A DNA stretch of 22,598 nt from a virus, in the IMG/VR virus record IMGVR_UViG_3300032668_000147, positions 1-22,598 of that record. One strand, given 5' to 3'. This document shows, in pieces, positions 1-6,913 of this stretch; position 1 is the stretch's first letter; each line of letters opens with the position of its first letter. A program made the position numbers and the translations under genes. Under the pieces are notes generated by a model. It worked only from the letters and a program-made list of their open reading frames with translations. It did not search any database and had not been told where the DNA came from.

Positions 1-369
1 GATGACGCACCAACTAATACTTTTGCAGATGATGCTGATGAGCGTGAACGTATGCGTCGCGAGCGTGAGCAGATTTCACAGGATATGCGATCGCATGATG
101 ACGAGGATATCAATGACCTTATGGGCAGTGAGAGTGATGAAGAGGCTCCGCAAGGTGTTGATCCAGAGCACAGCGAATGGGAAATTTATAATCCCGCAAC
201 TGGTCAAGTGGTTAGTCGCGTAAGACAAGGCGATGTTGTTTATGCTGTAAGAAAAGCACGTGAACATGAACAAGATCTAGGATTAGCTACTGGTGCGTTG
301 GATATTCGTGCTATAAATCAAACAAACGAAAGCATTAACCTTTTACGTAAATTGGCAGGATTACTATAA
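1..369 (+). CDS. 3' end of an unknown acidic phage protein (5' partial)
   Basis: Frame 1 is open from the first base, so the gene begins upstream of the window; 122 residues are visible. The visible N-terminal part is rich in Asp, Glu and Arg (a DDADERERMRRERE stretch followed by a HDDEDIND stretch) and probably disordered. The C-terminal half looks folded, with EWEIYNPATGQVV and a long probable helix ending in LLRKLAGLL. The ATG at 52 is inside this frame and need not be the start. The stop codon shares one base with the start of the next gene (TAATG), so the two are probably co-translated. I do not recognise the family. The frame is well supported by the join and by ordinary phage codon use; the function is unknown. 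Confidence 0.7.
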   Translation, partial: DDAPTNTFADDADERERMRREREQISQDMRSHDDEDINDLMGSESDEEAPQGVDPEHSEWEIYNPATGQVVSRVRQGDVVYAVRKAREHEQDLGLATGALDIRAINQTNESINLLRKLAGLL

Positions 370-782
370 TGAACCTATTCGAAATGTTTGAACAGGAAGA
401 ATCTAAACAATTAACTTTAATTGATGCACTACGTGACTTCTTGCCTATTGCTGTTAAGCATTTGGGTTTAGATCACATTCCAAAAATTAAATTAGTTAAA
501 TCAATACCAGATGCAAATATTCCAACATTTGGTCGTTTTGTCAACGAAGAAAGAGCTATATCTGTAGTCGTAGCCAATCGCCAACCGGTGGATATTCTAC
601 GTACCTTAGCGCACGAAATGACACACTATGTACAAGGTGAAGAACATCGATTAGATTCAACCAGTTGGCACACAGGTAGCCCAATCGAAAATGAAGCACA
701 TGAAGTAGCTGGTATCATCATGCGTGATTTTGACAAGGCCTATCCTGAATACCTTAAAGCACCTCCGGTGGTACTACCATAA
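369..782 (+). CDS. Small HExxH zinc metallopeptidase-like protein
   Basis: A 137-residue protein with a clear zincin motif HEMTH at residues 82-86: two histidine zinc ligands and the catalytic Glu83. A glutamate-rich helix about 23-26 residues later (ENEAHEVAG, Glu109 or Glu112) could supply the third ligand, giving the HExxH...E arrangement of gluzincin-like minimal peptidases. There is no signal peptide or membrane segment, so it should act in the cytoplasm or inside the particle. The start overlaps the upstream stop by one base and the following gene starts right after its stop, indicating an operon. The substrate cannot be told; maturation of a virion protein or cleavage of a host regulator are possible. 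The fold assignment rests on the motif alone. Confidence 0.6.
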   Translation: MNLFEMFEQEESKQLTLIDALRDFLPIAVKHLGLDHIPKIKLVKSIPDANIPTFGRFVNEERAISVVVANRQPVDILRTLAHEMTHYVQGEEHRLDSTSWHTGSPIENEAHEVAGIIMRDFDKAYPEYLKAPPVVLP

Positions 783-1202
783 ATGACCAATTGGGAAGTC
801 TACGTTAAAGAATCTTACGAGCTTATTAAAGAAGCAGAGCAAGCATTAACTATTGAATTAGAACATACCGTAGAAGCATATCTAGTACATCTTTTTGCAC
901 ACTATCTAGACAAACCAACGATCAATACAGAACCCTTAGGTATCAAACTATTAGCCAGTGTTACCTTACCTGCACTCCAACGTAAAGAAGTGTTAAAAGC
1001 AGTAGGTGACGAGTGTTTATTAATTAATAGTATGGAATGGGGTAAACGCCGTTGGCCTAGTTGTAATTACTATAGTGATCTAGGTCAAAATGCTTATCTA
1101 ACTCGTGCATTTATGGCTCGTCCGTCAGAAGACTTATTTGACAATCTAGCAATACAATTTGAAACAGCTACCAAAATACTACGTAAGTGTAGAATTACCT
1201 AA
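783..1202 (+). CDS. Conserved-looking hypothetical protein, 139 aa
   Basis: Starts immediately after the stop of the metallopeptidase gene and is coded in the same style. The protein is mostly helical in character. It has a distinctive central part: LEHTVEAYLVHLFAHYLDKP, then VGDECLLINSMEWGKRRWPS and YYSDLGQNAYL. The VGD-CLL followed by an aromatic-SDLG-AY pattern faintly recalls an uncharacterised proteobacterial family, but I cannot confirm this without a search. There is no membrane segment or signal peptide. No function is assigned. Its place behind a peptidase gene suggests co-expression only. Confidence 0.6.
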   Translation: MTNWEVYVKESYELIKEAEQALTIELEHTVEAYLVHLFAHYLDKPTINTEPLGIKLLASVTLPALQRKEVLKAVGDECLLINSMEWGKRRWPSCNYYSDLGQNAYLTRAFMARPSEDLFDNLAIQFETATKILRKCRIT

Positions 1203-1213
1203 TAAGTAATTGC

Positions 1214-2431
1214 ATGAATAATGCTTTAATATGGGGCCGTACTGGTCCATTGTCTATTAACTATCTCCCACAGTGGGAATCTGGAATTCGAGAGTTATTT
1301 GACAATTTATGCAATGGTATCACTGATCAACTAGATGTAAATGGAATTACAGATTATCGACTTGTATTCACAGAATTATCTGATCATACTATAGCAGAAA
1401 ATATACATAAATTTTCCGAAAAGAATATTGTAATTTATCATTCAGATCATCTGCATCATTCTGATCTTCTCCGATATGTAAAATATGAAAATAATAATTA
1501 TTCTTTTCCGTTTCTAATTAGTGATACCATATTAAATTTAATAAATGCTGCTAACAACAATCCTAATAAAAATATCTTGTTTTATAGTGTTGTGGATTAT
1601 CTTGACAGAGAAACTACACAGTGCAATATACCCAGCAATCTAATTATCAAGTGTACTAAATCTGGAAATTTATTACGATCAAGTATACATTTTAAAGATT
1701 GTATAATTGAACCTAATAAAGATTTTAATTCAGATAAAACTTTTATCTGCCTAAACAATGTTAATAGGCCGCATCGACCTGCTGTAGTCAGCTACCTATT
1801 AGGCAAAGGACTAGACCCGTACGGTTATATTACATTAAGATCTTATGAGAATACCTCAATTGATTGTTTTTTAGATTGGTGTTTCGATACCGTGCATGAT
1901 CCTATTAAAAACATATTACTCTCAGGATTTTCAAAAATCTCTAAAGATACATTAACTGAGATAGCGTTTAATCCTACATTAAATAAAAATTACAATGCAC
2001 TCTCTAAGACATATCAGAAAACATTTATAGAGATTATTACTGATACTACCTATTTTGAACCAAGTGCCTTTACCAATGACAAATATGTTAATAATATACT
2101 AGGTGCCAATTTTCCTATTTTTATTTCTACACTAGGCACGGTTAATCATTTACGCCAACAGGGATTTGACATGTTTGATGATATTGTTGATCACAGTTAC
2201 GATAATATCGTTGATCCAGCACTTCGATTGTCTCAGGCAATAGAATTAAATCTATCGCTACTAAAAGACACGGAGGTAGTTAAGAAATTATGGAAGGAAA
2301 ATAAAAGTAGGTTTATAAATAATTACAATTTTTTTAAAAATGATTTTAAAACATTGGTCACAGACATAATAAATCAAGCCTGGGCAGAAGGTGCTGCAGA
2401 ATTAAAATTAAAATGTTCAAACACTGTTTGA
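1214..2431 (+). CDS. Glycosyltransferase-like protein (GT10/fucosyltransferase-like pattern)
   Basis: A 405-residue protein. Two regions suggest a GT-B type sugar transferase: FICLNNVNRPHR at residues 177-188, where a nucleotide-sugar enzyme often has its mid-protein strand and Arg, and FPIFISTLGTVNHLRQQGF at about 300-318, followed by a SYDN..DP..R helix. The same C-terminal pattern occurs in the gene at 19889-20965, which keeps a better TEK motif; here that motif is degenerate (TNDKY). It may therefore have altered donor specificity or weak activity. The coding is visibly more AT-rich than the replication genes: bases 1501-1560 contain only 15 G or C of 60. The 3' end overlaps the opposing acyltransferase gene by 58 bases. 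Sugar and acceptor are unknown. Confidence 0.5.
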   Translation: MNNALIWGRTGPLSINYLPQWESGIRELFDNLCNGITDQLDVNGITDYRLVFTELSDHTIAENIHKFSEKNIVIYHSDHLHHSDLLRYVKYENNNYSFPFLISDTILNLINAANNNPNKNILFYSVVDYLDRETTQCNIPSNLIIKCTKSGNLLRSSIHFKDCIIEPNKDFNSDKTFICLNNVNRPHRPAVVSYLLGKGLDPYGYITLRSYENTSIDCFLDWCFDTVHDPIKNILLSGFSKISKDTLTEIAFNPTLNKNYNALSKTYQKTFIEIITDTTYFEPSAFTNDKYVNNILGANFPIFISTLGTVNHLRQQGFDMFDDIVDHSYDNIVDPALRLSQAIELNLSLLKDTEVVKKLWKENKSRFINNYNFFKNDFKTLVTDIINQAWAEGAAELKLKCSNTV

Positions 2432-3063
2432 TCGTTTAATCGTCTAACAGGATTACCCATATATGTACCAGGTTCTTCTAGGGTTTTATTAACTGTAGAT
2501 ACCATACCCAAATATGTATTAGCTGTCACAGATACTCCATCTTTGAATGTACTTCTCGATCCTACATAACACCAATCACCTATAATAGTACTGCCATTGA
2601 TTACAGTAGCAGGACAGATGTTTACATTGTTGCCTAATTTTACATTGTGACTGATCAAACTATATGGTGCAATTAAACAATCTTCGCCTATTTCTGCTCG
2701 GTGTGCCAGGATGCAATACTGCATAACAATTGAACCCGGTCTAATTGTAATTTCTTTGATATTTAAACTAGATGAATCATGAATAAAACTAAATTTCTTT
2801 AGATTGTGTGTTTTTATATACTCAACTATTTGTTTTCTTTCAGTTAAGTCCTTAAATACACAAACAATAAATGCTGTATTTTTAAAATTACTTAGATCAG
2901 TTTTGTAGAATTCAGCAGGTTCAATTATATCAAAACTTTTAACTGAACGAATTTGCGAGTCAGATAGTATCTGATACTTAGTATCGGCTACATAAGTGGA
3001 ATCTTTATAACCAATAAGTTTAATATCAGTTTCGATTAATGAATAGTTGTAGCCAATAATCAA
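2374..3063 (-). CDS. Left-handed beta-helix (hexapeptide repeat) acyltransferase, PglD/NeuD-like
   Basis: A 229-residue protein. The N-terminus (IIGYNYS then alternating helix and strand) resembles the nucleotide-sugar binding domain of PglD/NeuD-type acetyltransferases. From about residue 105 the chain shows imperfect hexapeptide repeats with isoleucine, valine or leucine at every sixth place (IRPGSIVMQYCILAHRAEIG, then LGNNVNICPATVINGSTIIG). It ends with the YMGNPVR motif typical of sugar O- or N-acetyltransferases. The predicted role is transfer of an acetyl or similar group to a sugar. The start is a TTG at 3063-3061 with an AGGGG stretch about 9 bases upstream; no in-frame ATG gives this N-terminus. 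It faces and overlaps the previous gene. Confidence 0.75.
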   Translation of the reverse strand: MIIGYNYSLIETDIKLIGYKDSTYVADTKYQILSDSQIRSVKSFDIIEPAEFYKTDLSNFKNTAFIVCVFKDLTERKQIVEYIKTHNLKKFSFIHDSSSLNIKEITIRPGSIVMQYCILAHRAEIGEDCLIAPYSLISHNVKLGNNVNICPATVINGSTIIGDWCYVGSRSTFKDGVSVTANTYLGMVSTVNKTLEEPGTYMGNPVRRLNDQTVFEHFNFNSAAPSAQA

Positions 3064-3085
3064 TATGCAATGCCCCTGTTTTGAA

Positions 3086-3093
3086 TATTTATG
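3086..3093 (-). promoter_or_regulatory. T4-late-like promoter box (CATAAATA) for the acyltransferase gene
   Basis: Reads CATAAATA on the minus strand, seven of eight matches to the T4 late promoter box TATAAATA. Transcription starting about six bases downstream would give a leader of roughly 17 bases that includes the AGGGG ribosome binding site before the TTG start at 3063. In such AT-rich DNA a match of this quality also arises by chance. Confidence 0.3.
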
Positions 3094-3110
3094 AGCTTAG
3101 GGTATCCATA

Positions 3111-3128
3111 CTAAATATTTTTATATAC
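3111..3128 (+). promoter_or_regulatory. Candidate promoter element CTAAATA-N5-ATATAC before the oxygenase gene
   Basis: In the 75-base divergent gap, CTAAATA (3111-3117) is followed five bases later by ATATAC (3123-3128), 10 bases before the start of the plus-strand gene. The same two blocks, with slightly different spacing, occur upstream of the sliding clamp and folE genes. This third copy lacks a good -35 element (TTGAAT at 3081 is too far), so it is the weakest of the three. Confidence 0.3.
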
Positions 3129-3138
3129 GAGAATTTCA

Positions 3139-3813
3139 ATGAAATATTTTCTACAAACCGATATAGACCTATTAACACCTAGTATCGAACAACAAATTAA
3201 TCAACTGCTAACAATTGATCACGATAAACTTATATTAAACGGTGAATATCTCGAAAAAAGTGATTCTAAGATAAACAATCGTTATTTAGAAAGTATCGAA
3301 AGTTCCGAAGAACAAGTAATATTTGATCAATACAGACAAAAAATATTAGACTATTATGCAGGCCAAAAGCCAATTGAATTACGTGTATATCAATTGCCCG
3401 ACGATCTAGATAGAGAAATATTTAATCGGTTACCGGAATCAATTCGTAACATGCCTAAACCACCTTATGTTAGAATGCAGGTCATGACCAATGGCGATTA
3501 TCTTGCACCACATTCCGATGTCAACCGTGATGTTACACTTATTTGTCCAGTAACCACAGCTGATGAATCTACCTGTTGGTGGGCTGTAAGAGAACCACAC
3601 AAATTACCTGCTAAGTCTATTCCAGACATAGACAAAGTCGAGTGTGTAGCCATAGCACGCCCAGCTAAAGGTGAAACTTGGCTTTACAATATCAATGAAA
3701 TACACAGCGTTGAACGCCCAGCCGGACGTAGAGATGATTATAGAGTAACTATTCAGTTTAGGTGGACTAATACTTCAATGTTAGATGTAGCACGAGCATT
3801 ATGGTTAAATTAA
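3139..3813 (+). CDS. 2OG-Fe(II) oxygenase-like protein (aspartyl/asparaginyl hydroxylase type)
   Basis: A 224-residue protein. The iron-binding triad is visible: PHSDVNRD gives His125 and Asp127, and NEIHSVERP gives His189. Arg202 lies 13 residues after the distal histidine, where this superfamily binds the 2-oxoglutarate carboxylate. The strands between (VTLICPVT, TWLYNI, RVTIQFRW) fit a double-stranded beta-helix. The predicted reaction is hydroxylation of a substrate using 2-oxoglutarate and oxygen. The substrate is unknown; relatives act on protein side chains, lipid A acyl chains or nucleotides. Neighbours are an acyltransferase and a fatty acid desaturase, so a lipid or glycan substrate is worth considering. 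It has its own upstream gap and is convergent with the desaturase. Confidence 0.7.
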   Translation: MKYFLQTDIDLLTPSIEQQINQLLTIDHDKLILNGEYLEKSDSKINNRYLESIESSEEQVIFDQYRQKILDYYAGQKPIELRVYQLPDDLDREIFNRLPESIRNMPKPPYVRMQVMTNGDYLAPHSDVNRDVTLICPVTTADESTCWWAVREPHKLPAKSIPDIDKVECVAIARPAKGETWLYNINEIHSVERPAGRRDDYRVTIQFRWTNTSMLDVARALWLN

Positions 3814-3856
3814 TTTTAGATGGACTACTACTCCCCTAGACGACATTATTCAAGCA

Positions 3857-4594
3857 TTACTTTAACTGCATTAATCCAAGCAATATAAACAATCTGCAAT
3901 AAATCCAACCGGTATCAATTTCCCACCAATTTCTATGAAAGTAAGGTTTGCTGACATCATTATGATGATTGGCATGAAGGCTTTCTCCACCCATAATAAC
4001 TCCTATAGGGGATAAATTTACAGATTTATCTTTGGTTCCTTTTGGTCTAAATCCAATTACATGTAGACTATAGTTACCTGCTAAGATTGTATAATCTTTA
4101 ATAAAGAAGTATATGCAGGCTCCAGCAATAAATCCCGTAGCACCAAATAGAATAGTTTGTAGAATCCAATTTAATAAGATGCCACCCTTGGGGTATTGGC
4201 TGTATATGTGTTGTTGCATCCAATCATCAACAGGCATTACACCCGGGGCATATAATTTAATTTCATCGTCTGTGACAAAATTAGCCCTAGTAGGATCGTT
4301 ATGGCTATAGTCAAGCAATTGTCTAATTGTATAATGATGCGGGCTATGTGGATCTAAAGGTGTATCGGGATATCTATGATGTTTCCTATGCTGTCCTGCA
4401 TATTGTTCCTTCCAACGATAATAACTGCCAAAGGCTAAGGTAAACCATAGCCAAAATCTAAAAAAATGTTCTAAATAATAATTTATAACAAAATGATTAT
4501 GGCCCACTGACCTATGCACATATATAGAAAATATATTGTTAGCTAGATGATATACTATTAAAAATGTAATGAGAAAATATGGCCATGTAAACAT
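3857..4594 (-). CDS. Membrane fatty acid desaturase
   Basis: A 245-residue integral membrane protein with the three histidine boxes of acyl desaturases: HRSVGH at 27-32, HRKHH at 69-73 and HANHH at 207-211. Together these hold the di-iron centre. Hydrophobic segments occur at about 5-25, 44-58, 140-168 and near the C-terminus. The layout follows delta-9 (stearoyl-CoA type) desaturases, though the protein is shorter than most of them. It should introduce a double bond into fatty acyl chains in the host membrane using oxygen and an electron donor that is not encoded nearby. A phage-borne desaturase would alter membrane fluidity during infection. The start ATG at 4594-4592 has no ribosome binding site. 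Confidence 0.85.
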   Translation of the reverse strand: MFTWPYFLITFLIVYHLANNIFSIYVHRSVGHNHFVINYYLEHFFRFWLWFTLAFGSYYRWKEQYAGQHRKHHRYPDTPLDPHSPHHYTIRQLLDYSHNDPTRANFVTDDEIKLYAPGVMPVDDWMQQHIYSQYPKGGILLNWILQTILFGATGFIAGACIYFFIKDYTILAGNYSLHVIGFRPKGTKDKSVNLSPIGVIMGGESLHANHHNDVSKPYFHRNWWEIDTGWIYCRLFILLGLMQLK

Positions 4595-4599
4595 AAAAA

Positions 4600-4607
4600 T
4601 ATTTATA
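4600..4607 (-). promoter_or_regulatory. Exact T4 late promoter box (TATAAATA) upstream of the desaturase
   Basis: TATAAATA on the minus strand, with five bases between its end and the ATG of the desaturase. In T4 late promoters transcription starts about six bases after the box, which would put the first base of the mRNA on or next to the A of the start codon, giving a leaderless message. This fits the missing ribosome binding site. Another TATAAATA lies inside a gene at 2314-2321, so chance matches exist. Confidence 0.35.
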
Positions 4608-4615
4608 GATAGCTG

Positions 4616-4642
4616 TTGACATGGATAATTAATTAGTATAAA
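4616..4642 (+). promoter_or_regulatory. Candidate sigma70-like promoter for the DsbA-like gene
   Basis: A perfect -35 hexamer TTGACA (4616-4621) is followed by TATAAA (4637-4642) after 15 bases, or by TAAACT (4639-4644) after 17 bases. Neither pairing is ideal. The element sits 28 bases before the start codon at 4670 and faces away from the desaturase promoter, so the gap 4595-4669 holds two divergent promoters. Confidence 0.45.
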
Positions 4643-4669
4643 CTATATTTTTTAATAAGGAATCAACAC

Positions 4670-4930
4670 ATGGCATCACGTATGTTTTCAAGCGAGCAAA
4701 AGGCCAAATTGACACAGTTAGTAAACGAAGGCATTCAAGTAATGCAAGAAGTTGAAGATTTAAATGCAGGTCTAAGCGATACAATCAAAGCAGTAGCAGA
4801 AGAATTAGAAATTAAACCAGCTATCCTAAAAAAAGCTATTAAGATCGCACAAAAAAGTAAATTTACAGATACTAATGCTGATCACGAAGAACTTACAGAC
4901 ATCTTGGAAACTGTTGGTCGCACATTATAA
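4670..4930 (+). CDS. dsbA: DsbA-like small double-stranded DNA-binding protein
   Basis: An 86-residue, helical, charged protein. Length and layout match T4 DsbA (89 residues), a double-stranded DNA-binding protein that modulates late promoters: an N-terminal helix with a LxxLVxEG segment, a central DTIKAVAEELEIKPAILKKA block comparable to the T4 DIRxxAKDELGVxxxxFNxLL block, and an acidic C-terminus ending in LTDILETVGRTL. A good ribosome site AAGGA (4657-4661) precedes the ATG by 8 bases. It should bind viral DNA in the cytoplasm. Assignment is by pattern and size; overall identity to T4 is low. The gene symbol is by analogy and is unrelated to the bacterial disulphide oxidase of the same name. 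Confidence 0.55.
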   Translation: MASRMFSSEQKAKLTQLVNEGIQVMQEVEDLNAGLSDTIKAVAEELEIKPAILKKAIKIAQKSKFTDTNADHEELTDILETVGRTL

Positions 4931-4933
4931 ATT

Positions 4934-5542
4934 GTGAAGATATTAATCTGTGGCGATAGTTTTGCTGCTAACTGGCAAGTTAAGTATCCTGACAAAAAGG
5001 GATGGCCTAACTTGCTGGCAGATAAGTATGATGTTACTAATATAGCACAGGCTGCAGTAAGTGAATACAAAATCTTACAACAGATTAAATCAATTGATTT
5101 ATCTAAATTTGATACAGTGTTAGTTAGTCATGCAAGTCCCAATAGAATACATTGTAAATTGCATCCCATACATGCCAATAATGTATTACATAAAGACAGC
5201 GATTTAATATATACTGATCTATTAGCACATAAAGATGATTCTGATTGTCAGTTGGCAGTTGATTTCTTTGAACGCTATTTTGAACTCGACTATTATCATG
5301 ATATCAGTAATTTGATTTGTAAAGAAATTTTATCAATATTAGATAATTACGAGTTAAATCAAATACATTTGATCAATGTTAATAAGAAACAGTTATATAA
5401 TGTATTGTCCGACTACTACGACATTAATCGTATATTTGTTAAGAATAGAGGTGACATAAATCACTTAACCCCTAAAGGAAATCAACTTATGTTTAATAAA
5501 GTTGAAGAATTAATTAATGAAAAACTTAATCTTACGAATTAA
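4934..5542 (+). CDS. SGNH/GDSL-family hydrolase-like esterase
   Basis: A 202-residue protein. GDSFAANW at residues 7-14 carries the nucleophile Ser9, and DINHLTPKG near the C-terminus carries Asp174 and His177 in the DxxH arrangement of SGNH hydrolases. SHASPNRIH in the middle may carry the conserved Asn. No signal peptide is seen. Family members remove acyl groups from sugars, lipids or cell-wall glycans. With an acyltransferase encoded in the same block, an add-and-remove pair acting on the same kind of acyl group is possible, but this is inference. The start is a GTG three bases after the previous stop, placing the GDS motif at the expected distance from the N-terminus. The coding is AT-rich. 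Confidence 0.7.
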   Translation: MKILICGDSFAANWQVKYPDKKGWPNLLADKYDVTNIAQAAVSEYKILQQIKSIDLSKFDTVLVSHASPNRIHCKLHPIHANNVLHKDSDLIYTDLLAHKDDSDCQLAVDFFERYFELDYYHDISNLICKEILSILDNYELNQIHLINVNKKQLYNVLSDYYDINRIFVKNRGDINHLTPKGNQLMFNKVEELINEKLNLTN

Positions 5543-5609
5543 ATTATTTTTTACTACACTTAAAAAACGTAGAGAACTCAAGGAAGAAGATCCTTATATC
5601 TATAAATGA
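5517..5609 (+). CDS. 30-aa basic mini-protein, translationally coupled
   Basis: The apparent gap between the SGNH gene and the methyltransferase is filled by a 30-codon frame starting inside the end of the SGNH gene (26-base overlap). It ends in TGA at 5607-5609, interlocked with the ATG of the methyltransferase at 5606 (ATGA). The peptide starts MKNLILRIKLFFTTLKKRRE and ends in DPYIYK: a hydrophobic and basic helix followed by an acidic, aromatic tail. A ribosome site is not obvious. The stop/start coupling used throughout this genome is the main argument that it is real. I have an unverified impression of similar tiny proteins with a DPFIY-like end in marine T4-like phages. Function unknown; a membrane-associated helix is possible. 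Confidence 0.55.
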   Translation: MKNLILRIKLFFTTLKKRRELKEEDPYIYK

Positions 5610-6286
5610 GTGTACAAGAATTCTACAATAAAAATCCATTTCCCGGTCCATACACATTTGATCAGTTATCTAACTACGATGTAACTATTAATCCCTATGT
5701 TAAAGTCATTAATCACTATATAGATCACAAACAAAAGGTATTAGATGTAGGGTGCGGTACTGGGTTGCTTACTAATTTATTTGCATTAAGGTATGCCAGT
5801 GGTGAATTTCAAGGGTTAGATTTTAGTACAGGTGCCGATTATGCCAGTGATTTTGCCAAACAACATAGTGTGCTTAATGCAAAGTTTGTCAAGCAAAATT
5901 TCTTTGATTACTCTACTACGACCAAATTTGATATTATAATTGCCCAAAGTTTTATCACTCACGTATCCAATTATATAGATGCTGTAGATAAAATTAAACA
6001 GTTATTAAAACCTAATGGTATAGTCATTATAGGAGTATACAATAATTGGGGCAATTGTATTAAAAATTTATTATCTATTAGTTATAATAATAAACGATTA
6101 GAATTAGACCAAACAGCCAATCCATGCGAAATAGCCCTTACACATCGAGAAGTTCTTAATATGTTTAACGACTACGAATTACTAGAAGTAACCCCAAGTA
6201 TCAACAATAAATTAGTTAATTTAGCCAACTTATTTAACGCTAGAAACGGCGGACTAACTTTGTATGTGTTTAAAGGACTAACATGA
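5606..6286 (+). CDS. Class I SAM-dependent methyltransferase
   Basis: A 226-residue protein. Motif I VLDVGCGTG at residues 45-53 is a textbook S-adenosylmethionine site, followed by FQGLDFST (acidic residue at the end of strand 2), FDIIIAQSF (motif IV region) and LLKPNGIVIIGVYNN (motif V/VI region). The N-terminal YNKNPFPGPYTF is typical of small-molecule or tRNA-modifying methyltransferases of this broad family rather than of sequence-specific DNA methylases: there is no DPPY or PC motif. The substrate is unknown; a modified nucleobase, lipid or sugar is possible. It overlaps the upstream mini-gene and the next gene by 4 bases each. SAM could be supplied by the phage MetK. Confidence 0.8.
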   Translation: MSVQEFYNKNPFPGPYTFDQLSNYDVTINPYVKVINHYIDHKQKVLDVGCGTGLLTNLFALRYASGEFQGLDFSTGADYASDFAKQHSVLNAKFVKQNFFDYSTTTKFDIIIAQSFITHVSNYIDAVDKIKQLLKPNGIVIIGVYNNWGNCIKNLLSISYNNKRLELDQTANPCEIALTHREVLNMFNDYELLEVTPSINNKLVNLANLFNARNGGLTLYVFKGLT

Positions 6287-6843
6287 TTCAAGTGCAGGCC
6301 GCTATATGGGATTGGATTAAAAACTATGTTGAAGTAGATAACAAGTTTTATGACTATAAATTTGCAGTTTGTCCATATGCCAAAGCCGCAAGACTTAAGG
6401 GCATAGTTGACGTACAGGCGTGGAATGAAGGTAGTATTAAAAAATTTATCGCAGACAATATACGCAGACTTGTAGCAGATCCTAAATTAGAAATATGTGT
6501 ATTAGCTATGCCGCCTAGAACTAAATGGCATTGGGGAATCAAGCGCCTGATTAATAAACTTAATCAAGAAGTAATACCACAAGGGTACTACGTACAGTAT
6601 GGTCAAGCTATTAAAACTTCTAGCATATATCCAGGATTATTTAATGGTGGTAAATATTTTGTGGTATTAGTTAATCGGTTAGATCCTGTGCTCGATGGCC
6701 ATCGAGCACTGTTAAAAACATCGTACTATAAACCTTGGTCTAAGAAACACTATACCGCAGTAGTAACTCGTAGACAAGAACAATATGAAAAGTATAAAGA
6801 TGGTAACATTAAACGTTGCCCATTCCATAGATTTAAGTTATAA
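6283..6843 (+). CDS. Hypothetical protein, 186 aa
   Basis: Starts in an ATGA overlap with the methyltransferase stop, so it is likely translated together with it. Features visible: VCPYAKAARLKG near residue 30 with an isolated Cys, a PPRTKWHWG stretch, and a basic C-terminal third (SYYKPWSKKHYTAVVTRRQE) ending in a CPFHRFKL tail. Alternating hydrophobic strands and helices suggest a globular alpha/beta protein. The conserved-looking Cys, His and aromatic residues hint at an enzyme or metal binder, but I do not recognise a family. It is the last gene before the DNA polymerase leader. Confidence 0.6.
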   Translation: MIQVQAAIWDWIKNYVEVDNKFYDYKFAVCPYAKAARLKGIVDVQAWNEGSIKKFIADNIRRLVADPKLEICVLAMPPRTKWHWGIKRLINKLNQEVIPQGYYVQYGQAIKTSSIYPGLFNGGKYFVVLVNRLDPVLDGHRALLKTSYYKPWSKKHYTAVVTRRQEQYEKYKDGNIKRCPFHRFKL

Positions 6844-6885
6844 TAGTTATTTGAGTCGTACACTTACGTACATGCAGAAAAGTTA

Positions 6886-6901
6886 GCCAGCTACAAGTGG
6901 C
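6886..6901 (+). promoter_or_regulatory. Candidate translational operator hairpin upstream of DNA polymerase
   Basis: GCCA (6886-6889) can pair with TGGC (6898-6901) around an 8-base loop, three bases upstream of the ribosome site AGGAG (6905-6909) of the polymerase gene. T4 gene 43 is repressed by its own product binding a short hairpin with an 8-base loop immediately before its ribosome site. The layout is similar, but the loop sequence differs and the stem is only 4 base pairs. Confidence 0.3.
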
Positions 6902-6913
6902 ATTAGGAGTAAT

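Noticed and set aside
2314-2321. Exact TATAAATA on the plus strand
   Set aside because: It lies inside a gene with no plus-strand gene close downstream; treated as a chance match in AT-rich DNA.
3814-3856. Intrinsic terminator between the convergent oxygenase and desaturase genes
   Set aside because: No GC-rich stem followed by a T run is present in either orientation.
3820-3888. A 22-codon frame on the plus strand between the oxygenase and the desaturase
   Set aside because: No ribosome site, half of it is antisense to the desaturase end, and the peptide has no recognisable features.
5601-5608. TATAAATG resembling a T4 late promoter box
   Set aside because: It overlaps the methyltransferase start codon and codes for the end of the 30-codon gene, so it cannot serve as that gene's promoter.
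6844-6913. Possible tRNA or other RNA gene in the polymerase leader
   Set aside because: Only short pairings (GTAC/GTAC and GCCA/TGGC) are present; no cloverleaf or T-loop sequence is visible.
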